Assembly (NCBI GenBank): GCA_946480545.1
Contig: CAMLKY010000044.1
Location: 1-9,489, forward strand
Length of the DNA: 9,489 nucleotides
Direction: 5' to 3'
Origin: an uncultured Acidobacteriota bacterium
GTDB lineage: Bacteria; Acidobacteriota; Blastocatellia; Pyrinomonadales; Pyrinomonadaceae
Shown one piece after another: positions 1 through 6,538 of the stretch. The translations under genes were made by a program, and so were the position numbers. Position 1 is the stretch's first letter, and each line of letters opens with the position of its first letter. A model generated the notes under the pieces. It searched no databases. It was given only the letters and a program-made list of their open reading frames with translations, and had not been told where the DNA came from.

Positions 1-258
1 CCGGGCGGACAGACTGTCTTCATCTACGGGAAAGAGGATCACGAGCCCGCGACGTTCACCGTTCTGAACTTTAACGTTACTAACATCGACGAGGCGGTAC
101 GCGAGCTGAAGGGCCGAGGCATCTCATTTGAATCGTTCGGCGGTGATATTGAGACCGACGAGGGCGGCGTCTTTCGCGGCAAGGAATCGGGCAAGGGTCC
201 GAACATCGCGTGGTTCAAAGACCCCGCCGGCAATTTCATATCGATCGTCGAGAACTAG
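1..258 (+). CDS. VOC-superfamily (glyoxalase/bleomycin-resistance fold) protein, 3' part only
   Basis: The reading frame is open from the first base of the window and stops at TAG 256-258, so only the last 85 residues are visible and the start lies upstream. The C-terminal motif NIAWFKDPAGNFISIVE is the classic last strand-turn-strand of a VOC (glyoxalase/dioxygenase) module: a DPxGN turn followed by a strand ending in a Glu that often ligands the metal. Before it, VLNFNVTNIDEAVRELKGRG matches the beta-strand plus helix that opens a betaalphabetabetabeta repeat. VOC proteins are small cytoplasmic proteins that bind a metal or a small ligand; many are lyases, dioxygenases or antibiotic-binding proteins, and this fragment does not say which. 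DUF2277 begins 5 bases after its stop, so the two genes are probably co-transcribed. The family call is good; the specific function is unknown. Confidence 0.85.
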   Translation, partial: PGGQTVFIYGKEDHEPATFTVLNFNVTNIDEAVRELKGRGISFESFGGDIETDEGGVFRGKESGKGPNIAWFKDPAGNFISIVEN

Positions 259-263
259 TTTTT

Positions 264-530
264 ATGTGCAGGAATATTCGAACGCTTCACAATTTTGAGC
301 CGCCGGCGACCGAGGAAGAGATCCGGGCGTCGTCGCTTCAATTCGTCAGGAAGTTGAGCGGCTTCTCAAAACCTTCGAAAGCCAATGAGGAAGCTTTTGA
401 TCGCGCGGTTGAAAGCGTAAGTCGGGCTGCCCGTGAGCTGCTCGGTTCTCTGGTCACAAACGCACCGCCGCGAGATCGTGAAGTTGAGGCGGCTAAGGCA
501 AAGGCAAGAGCTGCGGAGCGGTATGGATAG
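264..530 (+). CDS. DUF2277 family protein
   Basis: This 88-residue protein begins MCRNIRTLHNFEPPATEEEI, the conserved N-terminus I know from the DUF2277 family, and carries the family's later blocks LQFVRKLSGFSKPSKAN and LVTNAPPRDREVEAAKAKAR. The match covers the full usual length of about 85-90 residues. The frame is open upstream to 210, but the conserved Met-Cys-Arg-Asn start is at ATG 264, just after the VOC stop, so I start there. No Shine-Dalgarno sequence is visible (TTTTT lies directly upstream), so it may depend on translational coupling to the VOC gene. The protein is predicted to be cytoplasmic and mostly helical, with a charged C-terminal tail rich in Ala, Glu, Lys and Arg. The biochemical function of the family is not known to me. 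The neighbour 3' of it is convergent, across a hairpin repeat. Confidence 0.93.
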   Translation: MCRNIRTLHNFEPPATEEEIRASSLQFVRKLSGFSKPSKANEEAFDRAVESVSRAARELLGSLVTNAPPRDREVEAAKAKARAAERYG

Positions 531-573
531 GATTGATTCCCATTCGATCTAGAAGTTGGGATCAACTAAACCC

Positions 574-692
574 CTTTTCGTGCCGCTTCGTGTAATTCGT
601 GTGATTCGTGGTTATATTGTCTACGACTAACTTGTGGCTGCGTGCTTGGAGAAGCTCCGTAGCCTACGAATCACACGAAGCAGCACGAAAAG
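574..692. repeat. Intergenic inverted repeat 1 (TTCGTG words, period 9)
   Basis: The left arm at 574-611 is a run of TTCGTG words spaced 9-10 nt apart (TTCGTGCCGC, TTCGTGTAA, TTCGTGTGA, TTCGTGG). The right arm at 663-692 is its reverse complement. The outer 20 bases of each arm (574-593 against 673-692) match at 19 of 20 positions. The left arm holds one extra 9-nt word. The loop, about 612-662, looks unrelated. It lies between two convergent genes, DUF2277 and the small acidic protein, which suits a bidirectional terminator. No U-tract is seen, so a dispersed repeat element is equally possible. Confidence 0.85.
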
Positions 693-695
693 AGC

Positions 696-875
696 TTAAG
701 TTGGTGCATGCGCTTGCACTGCTTCTTTAGAGTCACCTTCCTGATCAGCCTCGTCTCCTTCATCCTCAGGTTCATATTCCTCATACCCGTGTGCGTCGTC
801 ATAGTAGTAGGGACGTTCCTTTTGCTCTTCTTCCAGCGACCCGTCCTCGCATTTATCTTTCGGATTTTCCGGCAT
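696..875 (-). CDS. Small, highly acidic hypothetical protein (59 aa)
   Basis: This frame encodes 59 residues, of which 22 are Asp or Glu and only 5 Lys or Arg. It has a Tyr-rich core, RPYYYDDAHGYEEYEPEDE (residues 21-39), flanked by low-complexity acidic tails, with one Cys at position 9. It is predicted to be soluble and largely disordered; there is no signal peptide or membrane segment. I do not recognise the family. I prefer it over the overlapping plus-strand frame at 708-893, whose Phe/Leu/Ile-rich 'membrane protein' is what GAA/GAG/GAC codons give when read from the other strand. The start is ATG 873-875; no Shine-Dalgarno sequence precedes it. A possible promoter (TTGGAG at 905-910, 17-nt gap, TATAAA at 882-887) would start transcription about at the ATG, suggesting a leaderless mRNA. 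It is convergent with DUF2277 across inverted repeat 1. A gene here is plausible but not proven. Confidence 0.6.
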   Translation of the reverse strand: MPENPKDKCEDGSLEEEQKERPYYYDDAHGYEEYEPEDEGDEADQEGDSKEAVQAHAPT

Positions 876-881
876 GACTCA

Positions 882-910
882 TTTATAATCTAAACACTTT
901 CGCTCTCCAA
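882..910. promoter_or_regulatory. Candidate divergent promoter with a shared -10 core
   Basis: The sequence ATTTATAAT (881-889) reads as TATAAT (884-889) on the plus strand and as TATAAA (887-882) on the minus strand. The minus-strand promoter has a partial -35, TTGGAG (910-905), at exactly 17 nt. The plus-strand copy has a perfect -10 but no good -35; it would give the HAD phosphatase a leader of about 22 nt. The divergent gene order at 875 and 918 supports a shared promoter. The call rests on consensus matching only. Confidence 0.38.
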
Positions 911-917
911 CCAGGTT

Positions 918-1736
918 ATGACACAGAGAAATCTTGCTCTAAGTATTGCGCTCGTACTGAGCGTCGCGATAAACGTCACTGCACAAACTGCACCGGCACC
1001 CGCCGTTGATCTTGATTACCAAACGGCTGCAGTCCTGTATATGCAAAAGGCTGCGGAATACCGGGCACTCGCGTACCAGGCCTTCAACATCGCACGAATG
1101 CAGCTCGACGCCGACGCGAAAACGATGAAGAAGCTCCCGAAAGCCGAGCGTCGAATGCCGCGGGCGATCGTGGTCGATATCGATGAGACGGTGCTCGACA
1201 ATTCGCCGTCACAGGCACGCGGGATCCACACTGACACGCCATACAATCCGAAGGACTGGTACGCATGGACGAACATGCGAAAGGCGAAAGCGATTCCGGG
1301 CGCGGTCGAGTTTCTGAATTATGCCGTCTCGAAAGGCGTTAAGGTCTTTTACATCTCGAACCGCGACGAGGCGAACGAAAAACAGGCGACCATCGACAAT
1401 CTGAAGAGCGTGGGTTTTACCGATGTGTCACCCGACAACGTTCTGCTCCGAACATCCGAATCGAGTAAGGATGCACGTCGCGCGGTCGTGACGGCAAAGC
1501 ATCGTGTCGTACTGCTGGTAGGTGACAACCTCGATGACTTCACATCCGCATTCGAACGAAAATCCATCGCCGATCGTTTCGCGGAAACCGATAAGGTACG
1601 CGACCTGTGGGGCAGACGCTTCATCGTGATCCCGAATGCCATGTACGGAACCTGGGAAAATGCGATCTACGAGTATCAGCGGCTAACGGAAGCGCAGAAA
1701 GCCGAAAAACGCGCCGCCGCACTGGAGTTGCCGTAA
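918..1736 (+). CDS. Secreted HAD-superfamily acid phosphatase / 5'-nucleotidase, e(P4) type
   Basis: The protein has 272 residues, the usual length for the family. Residues 1-23 form a signal peptide (MTQRN, hydrophobic stretch, then a VTAQ cleavage area). HAD motif I is VVDIDETVLDNS with nucleophile Asp87 and acid/base Asp89. Motif II is ISNRD (Ser147, Asn148, Arg149). Motif III is Lys184 in ESSKDARR, and motif IV is VGDNLDD (Asp203, Asp206, Asp207). All catalytic residues are present, so it should be an active Mg-dependent phosphomonoesterase acting outside the cytoplasm on nucleotides such as NMN or AMP. The family prototype is the lipoprotein e(P4) of Haemophilus; here there is no lipobox Cys at all, so a soluble periplasmic form is likely. 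The C-terminus is charged and helical (RLTEAQKAEKRAAALE). ATG 918 gives a clean signal peptide; the Shine-Dalgarno sequence is weak. It appears to be a single-gene unit, followed by inverted repeat 2. Confidence 0.9.
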   Translation: MTQRNLALSIALVLSVAINVTAQTAPAPAVDLDYQTAAVLYMQKAAEYRALAYQAFNIARMQLDADAKTMKKLPKAERRMPRAIVVDIDETVLDNSPSQARGIHTDTPYNPKDWYAWTNMRKAKAIPGAVEFLNYAVSKGVKVFYISNRDEANEKQATIDNLKSVGFTDVSPDNVLLRTSESSKDARRAVVTAKHRVVLLVGDNLDDFTSAFERKSIADRFAETDKVRDLWGRRFIVIPNAMYGTWENAIYEYQRLTEAQKAEKRAAALELP

Positions 1737-1775
1737 GGGTCTGTGGCCGCGTCAAGTGCTGGCAAAGTCAACAAA

Positions 1776-1850
1776 CCGTGGATTACGCGGATGACCCAGA
1801 TCAAATCCGATCTGATCACTCTGATCCGCGTGATCCGCGCAAATCCGCGG
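1776..1850. repeat. Intergenic inverted repeat 2 (GCGGAT words, period about 9)
   Basis: The left arm, 1776-1803, carries GGATTAC-GCGGATGAC. The right arm, 1821-1850, carries TGATCCGCG twice followed by AAATCCGCGG. The arms pair over about 28 nt with roughly 23 matches and one single-base gap, around a loop of about 17 nt that itself holds GATC words. It lies 40 bases after the HAD phosphatase stop and about 75 bases before the peptidase start, between two genes on the same strand. No T-run follows, so intrinsic termination is uncertain. Confidence 0.8.
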
Positions 1851-1923
1851 CTAGAAATTCTTAGATTAAAAAGCCCCGGTCGCTACCGACTCCCGGTTCT
1901 GACTGGTGTCGCCAACTTTGACC

Positions 1924-4308
1924 ATGAAACTGAGGTACTTTAGTCGAACTCTCCTTCTTTGTCTTGGACTTGTTGTAGGCGTTTACTCGCAAAACCTGAC
2001 CGTCCGTCAGATCATGGCTGAGCCGTCGCTCGCCGGAATGCGGCCCGAGGGCGAGAAGCTTTCGCCGGACGGAACCAAGGTGATCTTCCTGTGGAACGCG
2101 GAAGGAAAGCTGCCTCGGGATCTGTATCTTGTTCCTACGACCGGTGGCTCACCGCATCGGATACTGAGTCCTTCAGATCTTCCGCCGCCAACCCGTCCGC
2201 CCGAGAAAGAAAACAAGCTCGACTATGGATTGGTCATCCGCGATGAGTTTGTTCGAACACGCGAAAACCAGTTGGGTAATTTTGAATGGTCGCCTGATTC
2301 GAAACGCCTGGTTACCTCATACGGCGGCGATCTCTACGTGATCACCATCGGCGACGCTAAACCGCGGCGGCTGACAAAAACTCAGACTCCCGAGACCGGC
2401 GCTCGTTTTATCGATAACGACCGGATCTTATATTCACAGTCAGGCAATTTTTTTATCTGGGACCTTTCGAATTCTCTGATCACTCAGGTCACCCGCGAAG
2501 CGAATCCGGCGGCTTTTGTTTCGGTGTTCAATGCCATTCCGAACAAACCGGGCACACTGGTGGCGTATGTTGTCTCGGACAGCTCGAAGAACAAGGCCCT
2601 GGTAGTTCCGAATTATCTCGATGAATTCGTCGTGGCAAACACAACTCGGCGCGGATGGACGGACCAGAAGGTCATGGTCATGCCTGCCGACGCGAGTCGC
2701 GACACACCGTTCGAGGTAAAGCTTCCAAAGCCCGAAGGCGTGAGCAGCATCCGGCGCATGGTCTGGGTGGCGGACAACTCGAGTCTGCTTATCGACCGCA
2801 TCGACAAAGACACGAAGAGACGCACGCTCTATTACGTCTACAACGTAGGCAGTAAGAGCGAAAAGATCATCCCGGTCATCGAGGAGACCGACGACAAATG
2901 GCAGGCCTCGCTTTCGGCCATATTCGAACCACACCCGCGGAACCCGGGTGAGTTGTTCTTCGTCTCGGAGAAAGACGGATACGGTCATCTATACCTCGCG
3001 AAGCTCGAGAGGACCGGGTCAGAGTCAACCGCCGAGACGCAGAGACGCGGAGAAACACAGGCAGAAACACGACCGGTAAATGTGTCCACCGACGACGCCA
3101 GAGTTGCCGAAGGGCCATTGGGGTTCAGCGACAGAGTAGCAATTACTCAACTTACGCGGGGAAATTTTGAGGTCAATTGGGCAAAGTGGATGCGATCCGG
3201 CGAGATCGTGTTCGCATCGACCGAGGATAGCCGGGTCCAGGGTCACGAGCTTCCTGGCTACACGGAGCGCCAGCTCTACCTGTACCGGCCGGAGCAGGGT
3301 GACATCGTAGCGCTCCAGTCCGGGCGAGGTTTAAGGACGGGCTTTCAGTTATCTGAAACTTCGGACCAGCCGGTAGTTCTTTACGAAGGATCGGGCTGGA
3401 ACTTTCCCGGCGAGCTCTACATCCAGAAGGTATCGCAGCGGGAAATGGGTTCGATCGTCCCCATAGTTCGCCTCACTAACACGATTCCCAAGTCTTTCCT
3501 CAATCTCAAATGGACCGAGCCAAAGTTCATCGAGATCCCGTCTCGCGACGGCAAGAAGATTCCGGCAAAGATCTACTTGCCCGCCGGCTTCAACGCCAGA
3601 TCAAAACAGAAGTATCCGATGGTGATCTTCGTCCACGGTGCCGGATACCTGCAGAACGTGATCAACGGGTGGAACAATTACTATCGCGAGTTCATGTTCA
3701 ACGACCTGCTTGCGAAGAAGGGCTATGTCGTCCTCGATATCGATTATCGGGGGTCCGCAGGCTACGGACGCGACTGGCGGACGGACGTCCACGATTTTCT
3801 CGGCGGCAAGGATTATGACGATCACATCGATTCGATCGACTACATGGTCGCGAACTACAACGTGAATCCCGCGCGGGTCGGAGCATACGGCGGAAGCTAC
3901 GGCGGCTTTATGGCCGGGATGCTCGCGATGCGCGCGCCCGACAAGATAGCGGCGGCCGCGGCGTTAAGACCTGTATTCGACTGGAAGAACTATTACGCAG
4001 CGAATCCGGGATATACCGCGCAGCGTCTCGGGTTCCCGGACAAGAATCCGGAAGCTTATCGTCGAAGCTCGCCGATCACGTACGCAGACAAGCTCGAGCG
4101 GCCGCTGCTTATCCTTCATGGCATGTCTGACGATAATGTGCATGTGCAGGATTCGATCCAGCTTATGGAAAAGCTCATCCGCCTTGGCAAAACGCAGTAT
4201 TTCGAGGCGATGCTCTATCCTTCGGAAAACCACGGGTTTGTGCGTCCGGAGAGCTGGGCCGATGAATACGAGCGAATTTTGGCTTTCTTTGAAAAGCATT
4301 TAAGATGA
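1924..4308 (+). CDS. Secreted S9-family (prolyl oligopeptidase / DPP4-like) serine peptidase
   Basis: The protein has 794 residues from ATG 1924. The frame also allows GTG 1906, but Met-Lys-Leu-Arg at 1924 begins a clean signal peptide (residues 1 to about 22, ending VYSQ). Residues about 30-520 form the beta-propeller, with blade motifs such as LSPDGTKVIFLW and FEWSPDSKRLV. The alpha/beta-hydrolase domain covers about 540-794: oxyanion region VHGAGY (570-575), nucleophile Ser658 in GGSYGG, Asp736 in HGMSDDNVH and His770 in ENHGF, all at family spacing. It should cleave short peptides in the periplasm or outside; whether it acts as a dipeptidyl- or acylaminoacyl-peptidase cannot be told. One oddity is an extra stretch of about 45 residues near 360-405 that includes TAETQRRGETQAET. 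It interrupts the expected run from HLYLAKL to ITQLTRGNFEV and is encoded by repeat DNA. No Shine-Dalgarno sequence is visible before the start. Confidence 0.93.
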   Translation: MKLRYFSRTLLLCLGLVVGVYSQNLTVRQIMAEPSLAGMRPEGEKLSPDGTKVIFLWNAEGKLPRDLYLVPTTGGSPHRILSPSDLPPPTRPPEKENKLDYGLVIRDEFVRTRENQLGNFEWSPDSKRLVTSYGGDLYVITIGDAKPRRLTKTQTPETGARFIDNDRILYSQSGNFFIWDLSNSLITQVTREANPAAFVSVFNAIPNKPGTLVAYVVSDSSKNKALVVPNYLDEFVVANTTRRGWTDQKVMVMPADASRDTPFEVKLPKPEGVSSIRRMVWVADNSSLLIDRIDKDTKRRTLYYVYNVGSKSEKIIPVIEETDDKWQASLSAIFEPHPRNPGELFFVSEKDGYGHLYLAKLERTGSESTAETQRRGETQAETRPVNVSTDDARVAEGPLGFSDRVAITQLTRGNFEVNWAKWMRSGEIVFASTEDSRVQGHELPGYTERQLYLYRPEQGDIVALQSGRGLRTGFQLSETSDQPVVLYEGSGWNFPGELYIQKVSQREMGSIVPIVRLTNTIPKSFLNLKWTEPKFIEIPSRDGKKIPAKIYLPAGFNARSKQKYPMVIFVHGAGYLQNVINGWNNYYREFMFNDLLAKKGYVVLDIDYRGSAGYGRDWRTDVHDFLGGKDYDDHIDSIDYMVANYNVNPARVGAYGGSYGGFMAGMLAMRAPDKIAAAAALRPVFDWKNYYAANPGYTAQRLGFPDKNPEAYRRSSPITYADKLERPLLILHGMSDDNVHVQDSIQLMEKLIRLGKTQYFEAMLYPSENHGFVRPESWADEYERILAFFEKHLR
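3028..3061 (+). repeat. Arm of the CCGCAGAGACGC repeat embedded in the peptidase gene
   Basis: Positions 3028-3055 match the left arm of inverted repeat 3 (4315-4342) at 24 of 28 bases without gaps. The 8-nt rhythm (GAGACGCA, GAGACGCG, GAGAAACA) continues to about 3059. It is read in frame as TAETQRRGETQ, starting at residue 369 of the S9 peptidase. I see no reverse-complement arm nearby, so it is a single arm. It probably represents insertion of the dispersed repeat into a surface loop of the propeller. Confidence 0.75.
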
Positions 4309-4313
4309 GCTTT

Positions 4314-4404
4314 CACCGCAGAGACGCGAAGACGCAGAGAAATACTTTGGTGCGAAGCAGTAATTGGAGAATTCTTCCTCGGCGTCTCCGGGCCTCTGCG
4401 GTTT
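4314..4404. repeat. Intergenic inverted repeat 3 (GCAGAGAC words, period 8)
   Basis: The left arm at 4314-4342 consists of 8-nt words GCAGAGAC, GCGAAGAC, GCAGAGAA. The right arm at 4376-4404 is its reverse complement with about six mismatches over 29 nt. The loop is 4343-4375. It fills the 104-nt gap between the peptidase stop and the UDP-sugar enzyme start, ending about 9 bases before that ATG. A hairpin here would sit in the leader of the downstream gene or end the upstream transcript. Confidence 0.85.
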
Positions 4405-4412
4405 AACCTTTT

Positions 4413-5378
4413 ATGAGAATATTGGTTACCGGCGGCGCCGGGTTTATCGGCTCGCATCTGTGCGAGCGGCTCTTGTCCGAAGGTCATGAAGTTATTTGCC
4501 TCGACAATTTCTTTACCGGACGAAAGCAGAACATTTCGCACCTGCTCGATGTCAAAAGTTTCGAGCTTGTCCGCCACGATGTGACCGAGCCGATCCTGCT
4601 CGAAGTCGACCAGATCTATAATCTCGCCTGCCCCGCATCGCCAGTTCATTACCAGTACAACCCGGTCAAGACGGTTAAGACGAGCGTTATGGGCATGATC
4701 AACATGCTGGGTCTCGCGAAGCGCGTCAAAGCTCGGATACTGCAGGCTTCGACATCCGAGGTTTATGGCGATCCGCTCGTGCATCCGCAGACCGAGGACT
4801 ATTTCGGCAATGTAAATCCGATCGGATTGCGAAGCTGTTACGACGAAGGAAAACGCGTCGCTGAGACGCTGATGATGGACTACAACCGTCAGAATGGCGT
4901 CGATACCAGGATCGTCAGGATTTTCAATACGTACGGCGAACGTATGCTCGAGAACGACGGGCGCGTAGTTTCGAATTTTGTCGTGCAGGCGCTGAGGGGC
5001 CGGGAGCTGACCGTCTACGGCGATGGGAAACAAACGCGTTCGTTTTGTTATGTGAGCGATCTGGTCGACGGGATCGTGCGGCTTATGAACGCTGATGGTG
5101 ATGACATTCATTTACCTGTGAACATCGGTAATCCGGGCGAGTTCACGATGAACGAGCTAGCGGAAGAAGTTGGAAAGTGTGTCGGCCGAAGCATCACGAT
5201 CAAGTACATGCCGCTTCCGCAAGATGATCCGAAACAACGGCAGCCGAATATCGGTCGTGCCCGGACCCTACTCGGATGGGAGCCGAGGGTTCCGTTGGCT
5301 GATGGGTTGAAACGCACGGTGAAGTACTTTCAGGAGACACTTGAACCGATGGGTTCGGCCGTTTCGCCCGATCAATAG
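4413..5378 (+). CDS. UDP-glucuronate decarboxylase (UDP-xylose synthase)-like extended SDR
   Basis: The protein has 321 residues, normal for bacterial UXS. It would convert UDP-glucuronate to UDP-xylose with bound NAD, in the cytoplasm, supplying pentose for surface glycans. The Rossmann motif GGAGFIG is at 7-13, with the acidic residue Asp31 ending strand 2. The active-site strand [14 protein letters not shown] begins at 113 (Thr114, Glu116), and the YxxxK pair is Tyr143 and Lys147. UXS hallmarks are also visible: [12 protein letters not shown] (70-81), SCYDEGKR (141-148), NTYGERM (172-178), and [14 protein letters not shown] (267-280), which carries the Arg that contacts the substrate carboxylate in this family. 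ATG 4413 places the Rossmann motif at the right distance from the N-terminus. There is no clear Shine-Dalgarno sequence; inverted repeat 3 lies directly upstream. The neighbouring second SDR gene suggests a nucleotide-sugar cluster. The family call is strong; the product is inferred from motifs only. Confidence 0.9.
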   Translation: MRILVTGGAGFIGSHLCERLLSEGHEVICLDNFFTGRKQNISHLLDVKSFELVRHDVTEPILLEVDQIYNLACPASPVHYQYNPVKTVKTSVMGMINMLGLAKRVKARILQASTSEVYGDPLVHPQTEDYFGNVNPIGLRSCYDEGKRVAETLMMDYNRQNGVDTRIVRIFNTYGERMLENDGRVVSNFVVQALRGRELTVYGDGKQTRSFCYVSDLVDGIVRLMNADGDDIHLPVNIGNPGEFTMNELAEEVGKCVGRSITIKYMPLPQDDPKQRQPNIGRARTLLGWEPRVPLADGLKRTVKYFQETLEPMGSAVSPDQ

Positions 5379-5388
5379 GTTCCATGCA

Positions 5389-5483
5389 TTCTGTGTTTTC
5401 GGTGGTCAACAGCATCTGGTTAGCCCGGGGTGTCGATCGTCGGCATGTGAGAATGAAGCGCGGAAGACACGGAACACACAGAA
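5389..5483. repeat. Intergenic inverted repeat 4 (TTCTGTGT / CGGAACACA words, period 9)
   Basis: The left arm 5389-5404 and right arm 5468-5483 are reverse complements at 14 of 16 positions. The right arm belongs to a longer run of 9-nt words, CGGAAGACA, CGGAACACA, CAGAAGAGG (5461-5487), followed by a further CGGAAGA. The loop of about 63 nt looks unrelated. It lies 10 bases after the first SDR stop, in the 185-nt gap before the second. This is the most degraded of the six repeats. Confidence 0.65.
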
Positions 5484-5563
5484 GAGGAGCACGGAAGATC
5501 GGATGAACGACGCGGAAGAGACCGATATTAGACGACCTAGCTAGCTAGTATTTCTTGGTTTAT

Positions 5564-6538
5564 ATGAAAATCCTTATCACCGGCGGGGCCGGCTTTGTTG
5601 GAAGCCACCTCGCCGACAAACTAATTGCCGACGGCCATGAGATCACCGTGATCGACGACCTTTCGACGGGACGATACTCGAACGTCGCACATCTCGAGGA
5701 CACCGAACGGTTTCGCCTGATCATCGACACGGTACTTAATGAGAAGTTGATGGAAGAGCTTATTCGCGAAACGGACCGCGTGTACCACATGGCGAGTGCC
5801 GTCGGCGTAAAGCTGATCATGGAGCGGCCTGTCCGCACGATCGAGACGATCTTTCGCGGCACCGATGTCGTGCTTGGATTTTGCTCACGATATCGAAAAC
5901 GGGTTTTGATACCAAGCACCTCAGAGGTCTATGGAAAGGGCGCTTCGGTGCCGTTCAAAGAAGACGATGATCTGTTGACAGGTGCGACGGACAAGCATCG
6001 CTGGGCATACGCCTGCGCGAAGACGTTGGATGAGTTTCTCGCCCTCGCACATTGGAAAGAGACCCGGCTGCCCGTGGTTGTAGTCCGGCTTTTCAACACG
6101 GTGGGTCCACGTCAGACAGGACAGTACGGGATGGTCGTCCCGAGATTCGTGCATTCGGCGATCCGCAATGAACCGATCCAGGTCCATGGCGACGGAACGC
6201 AGTCGCGCTGTTTCGGACACGTCCATGACATCGTCGAAGGACTGACAAAACTACTCGAGACGCCTGCGTGCTTCGGACAGGTAATTAATCTCGGCAACAA
6301 CGAAGAGGTATCGATCAAGCAGCTCGCCGATCGTGCGATCTCGACGACCGGCAGCAGCAGCGAGATACAGTTCATCCCGTACGAAGAGGCCTACGGAGAG
6401 GGCTTCGAGGACATGCGTCGACGCGTCCCCAGCCTCGATAAGGCAAAGCAATTGATCGGCTATCAGCCAACCCGCACCCTCGATGACATCATCAATGATG
6501 TGGCCAACGAGTTTAAGAACGAGGCCGAATTGTCATGA
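5564..6538 (+). CDS. NAD-dependent nucleotide-sugar epimerase/dehydratase (extended SDR)
   Basis: The protein has 324 residues. The Rossmann motif GGAGFVG is at 7-13, acidic residues Asp31-Asp32 end strand 2, the active-site strand PSTSEVYG is at 117-124, and the YxxxK pair is Tyr149 and Lys153 in YACAK. NTVGPRQTGQYGMVVPRFV (178-196) and VHGDGTQSRCFGHVHDIV (207-224) are typical of the epimerase/decarboxylase part of the family, close to GalE, UXS and ArnA-like enzymes. It should act on a UDP-, dTDP- or GDP-sugar in the cytoplasm; I cannot fix the substrate. TTG at 5555 is an alternative start, but ATG 5564 puts MKILITGG at the N-terminus as in its relatives. The stop overlaps the next start as ATGA, so the two are translationally coupled. 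With the UXS-like gene upstream it probably serves surface-polysaccharide synthesis. It is clearly diverged from that gene and not a recent duplicate. Confidence 0.88.
   Translation: MKILITGGAGFVGSHLADKLIADGHEITVIDDLSTGRYSNVAHLEDTERFRLIIDTVLNEKLMEELIRETDRVYHMASAVGVKLIMERPVRTIETIFRGTDVVLGFCSRYRKRVLIPSTSEVYGKGASVPFKEDDDLLTGATDKHRWAYACAKTLDEFLALAHWKETRLPVVVVRLFNTVGPRQTGQYGMVVPRFVHSAIRNEPIQVHGDGTQSRCFGHVHDIVEGLTKLLETPACFGQVINLGNNEEVSIKQLADRAISTTGSSSEIQFIPYEEAYGEGFEDMRRRVPSLDKAKQLIGYQPTRTLDDIINDVANEFKNEAELS

Noticed and set aside
708..893. Plus-strand hydrophobic frame resembling a 61-residue membrane protein
   Set aside because: It is the mirror of the acidic minus-strand frame at 696-875: GAA, GAG and GAC codons read from the other strand give Phe, Leu and Val. 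It has no ribosome site.
1607..1943. Plus-strand frames spanning the HAD phosphatase end and inverted repeat 2
   Set aside because: They consist of an out-of-frame gene end plus repeat DNA, giving Asp/Arg/Ile-rich peptides with no conserved pattern.
2440..2988. Minus-strand open frame of 182 codons inside the S9 peptidase
   Set aside because: It is antisense to the propeller-coding region, with a composition typical of a shadow frame and no family features.
4215..5111. Minus-strand open frame of 298 codons across the UXS-like gene
   Set aside because: It lies opposite a gene with full family motifs, crosses inverted repeat 3 and the peptidase end, and its protein has no recognisable domain. 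It is an antisense frame of codon-biased DNA.
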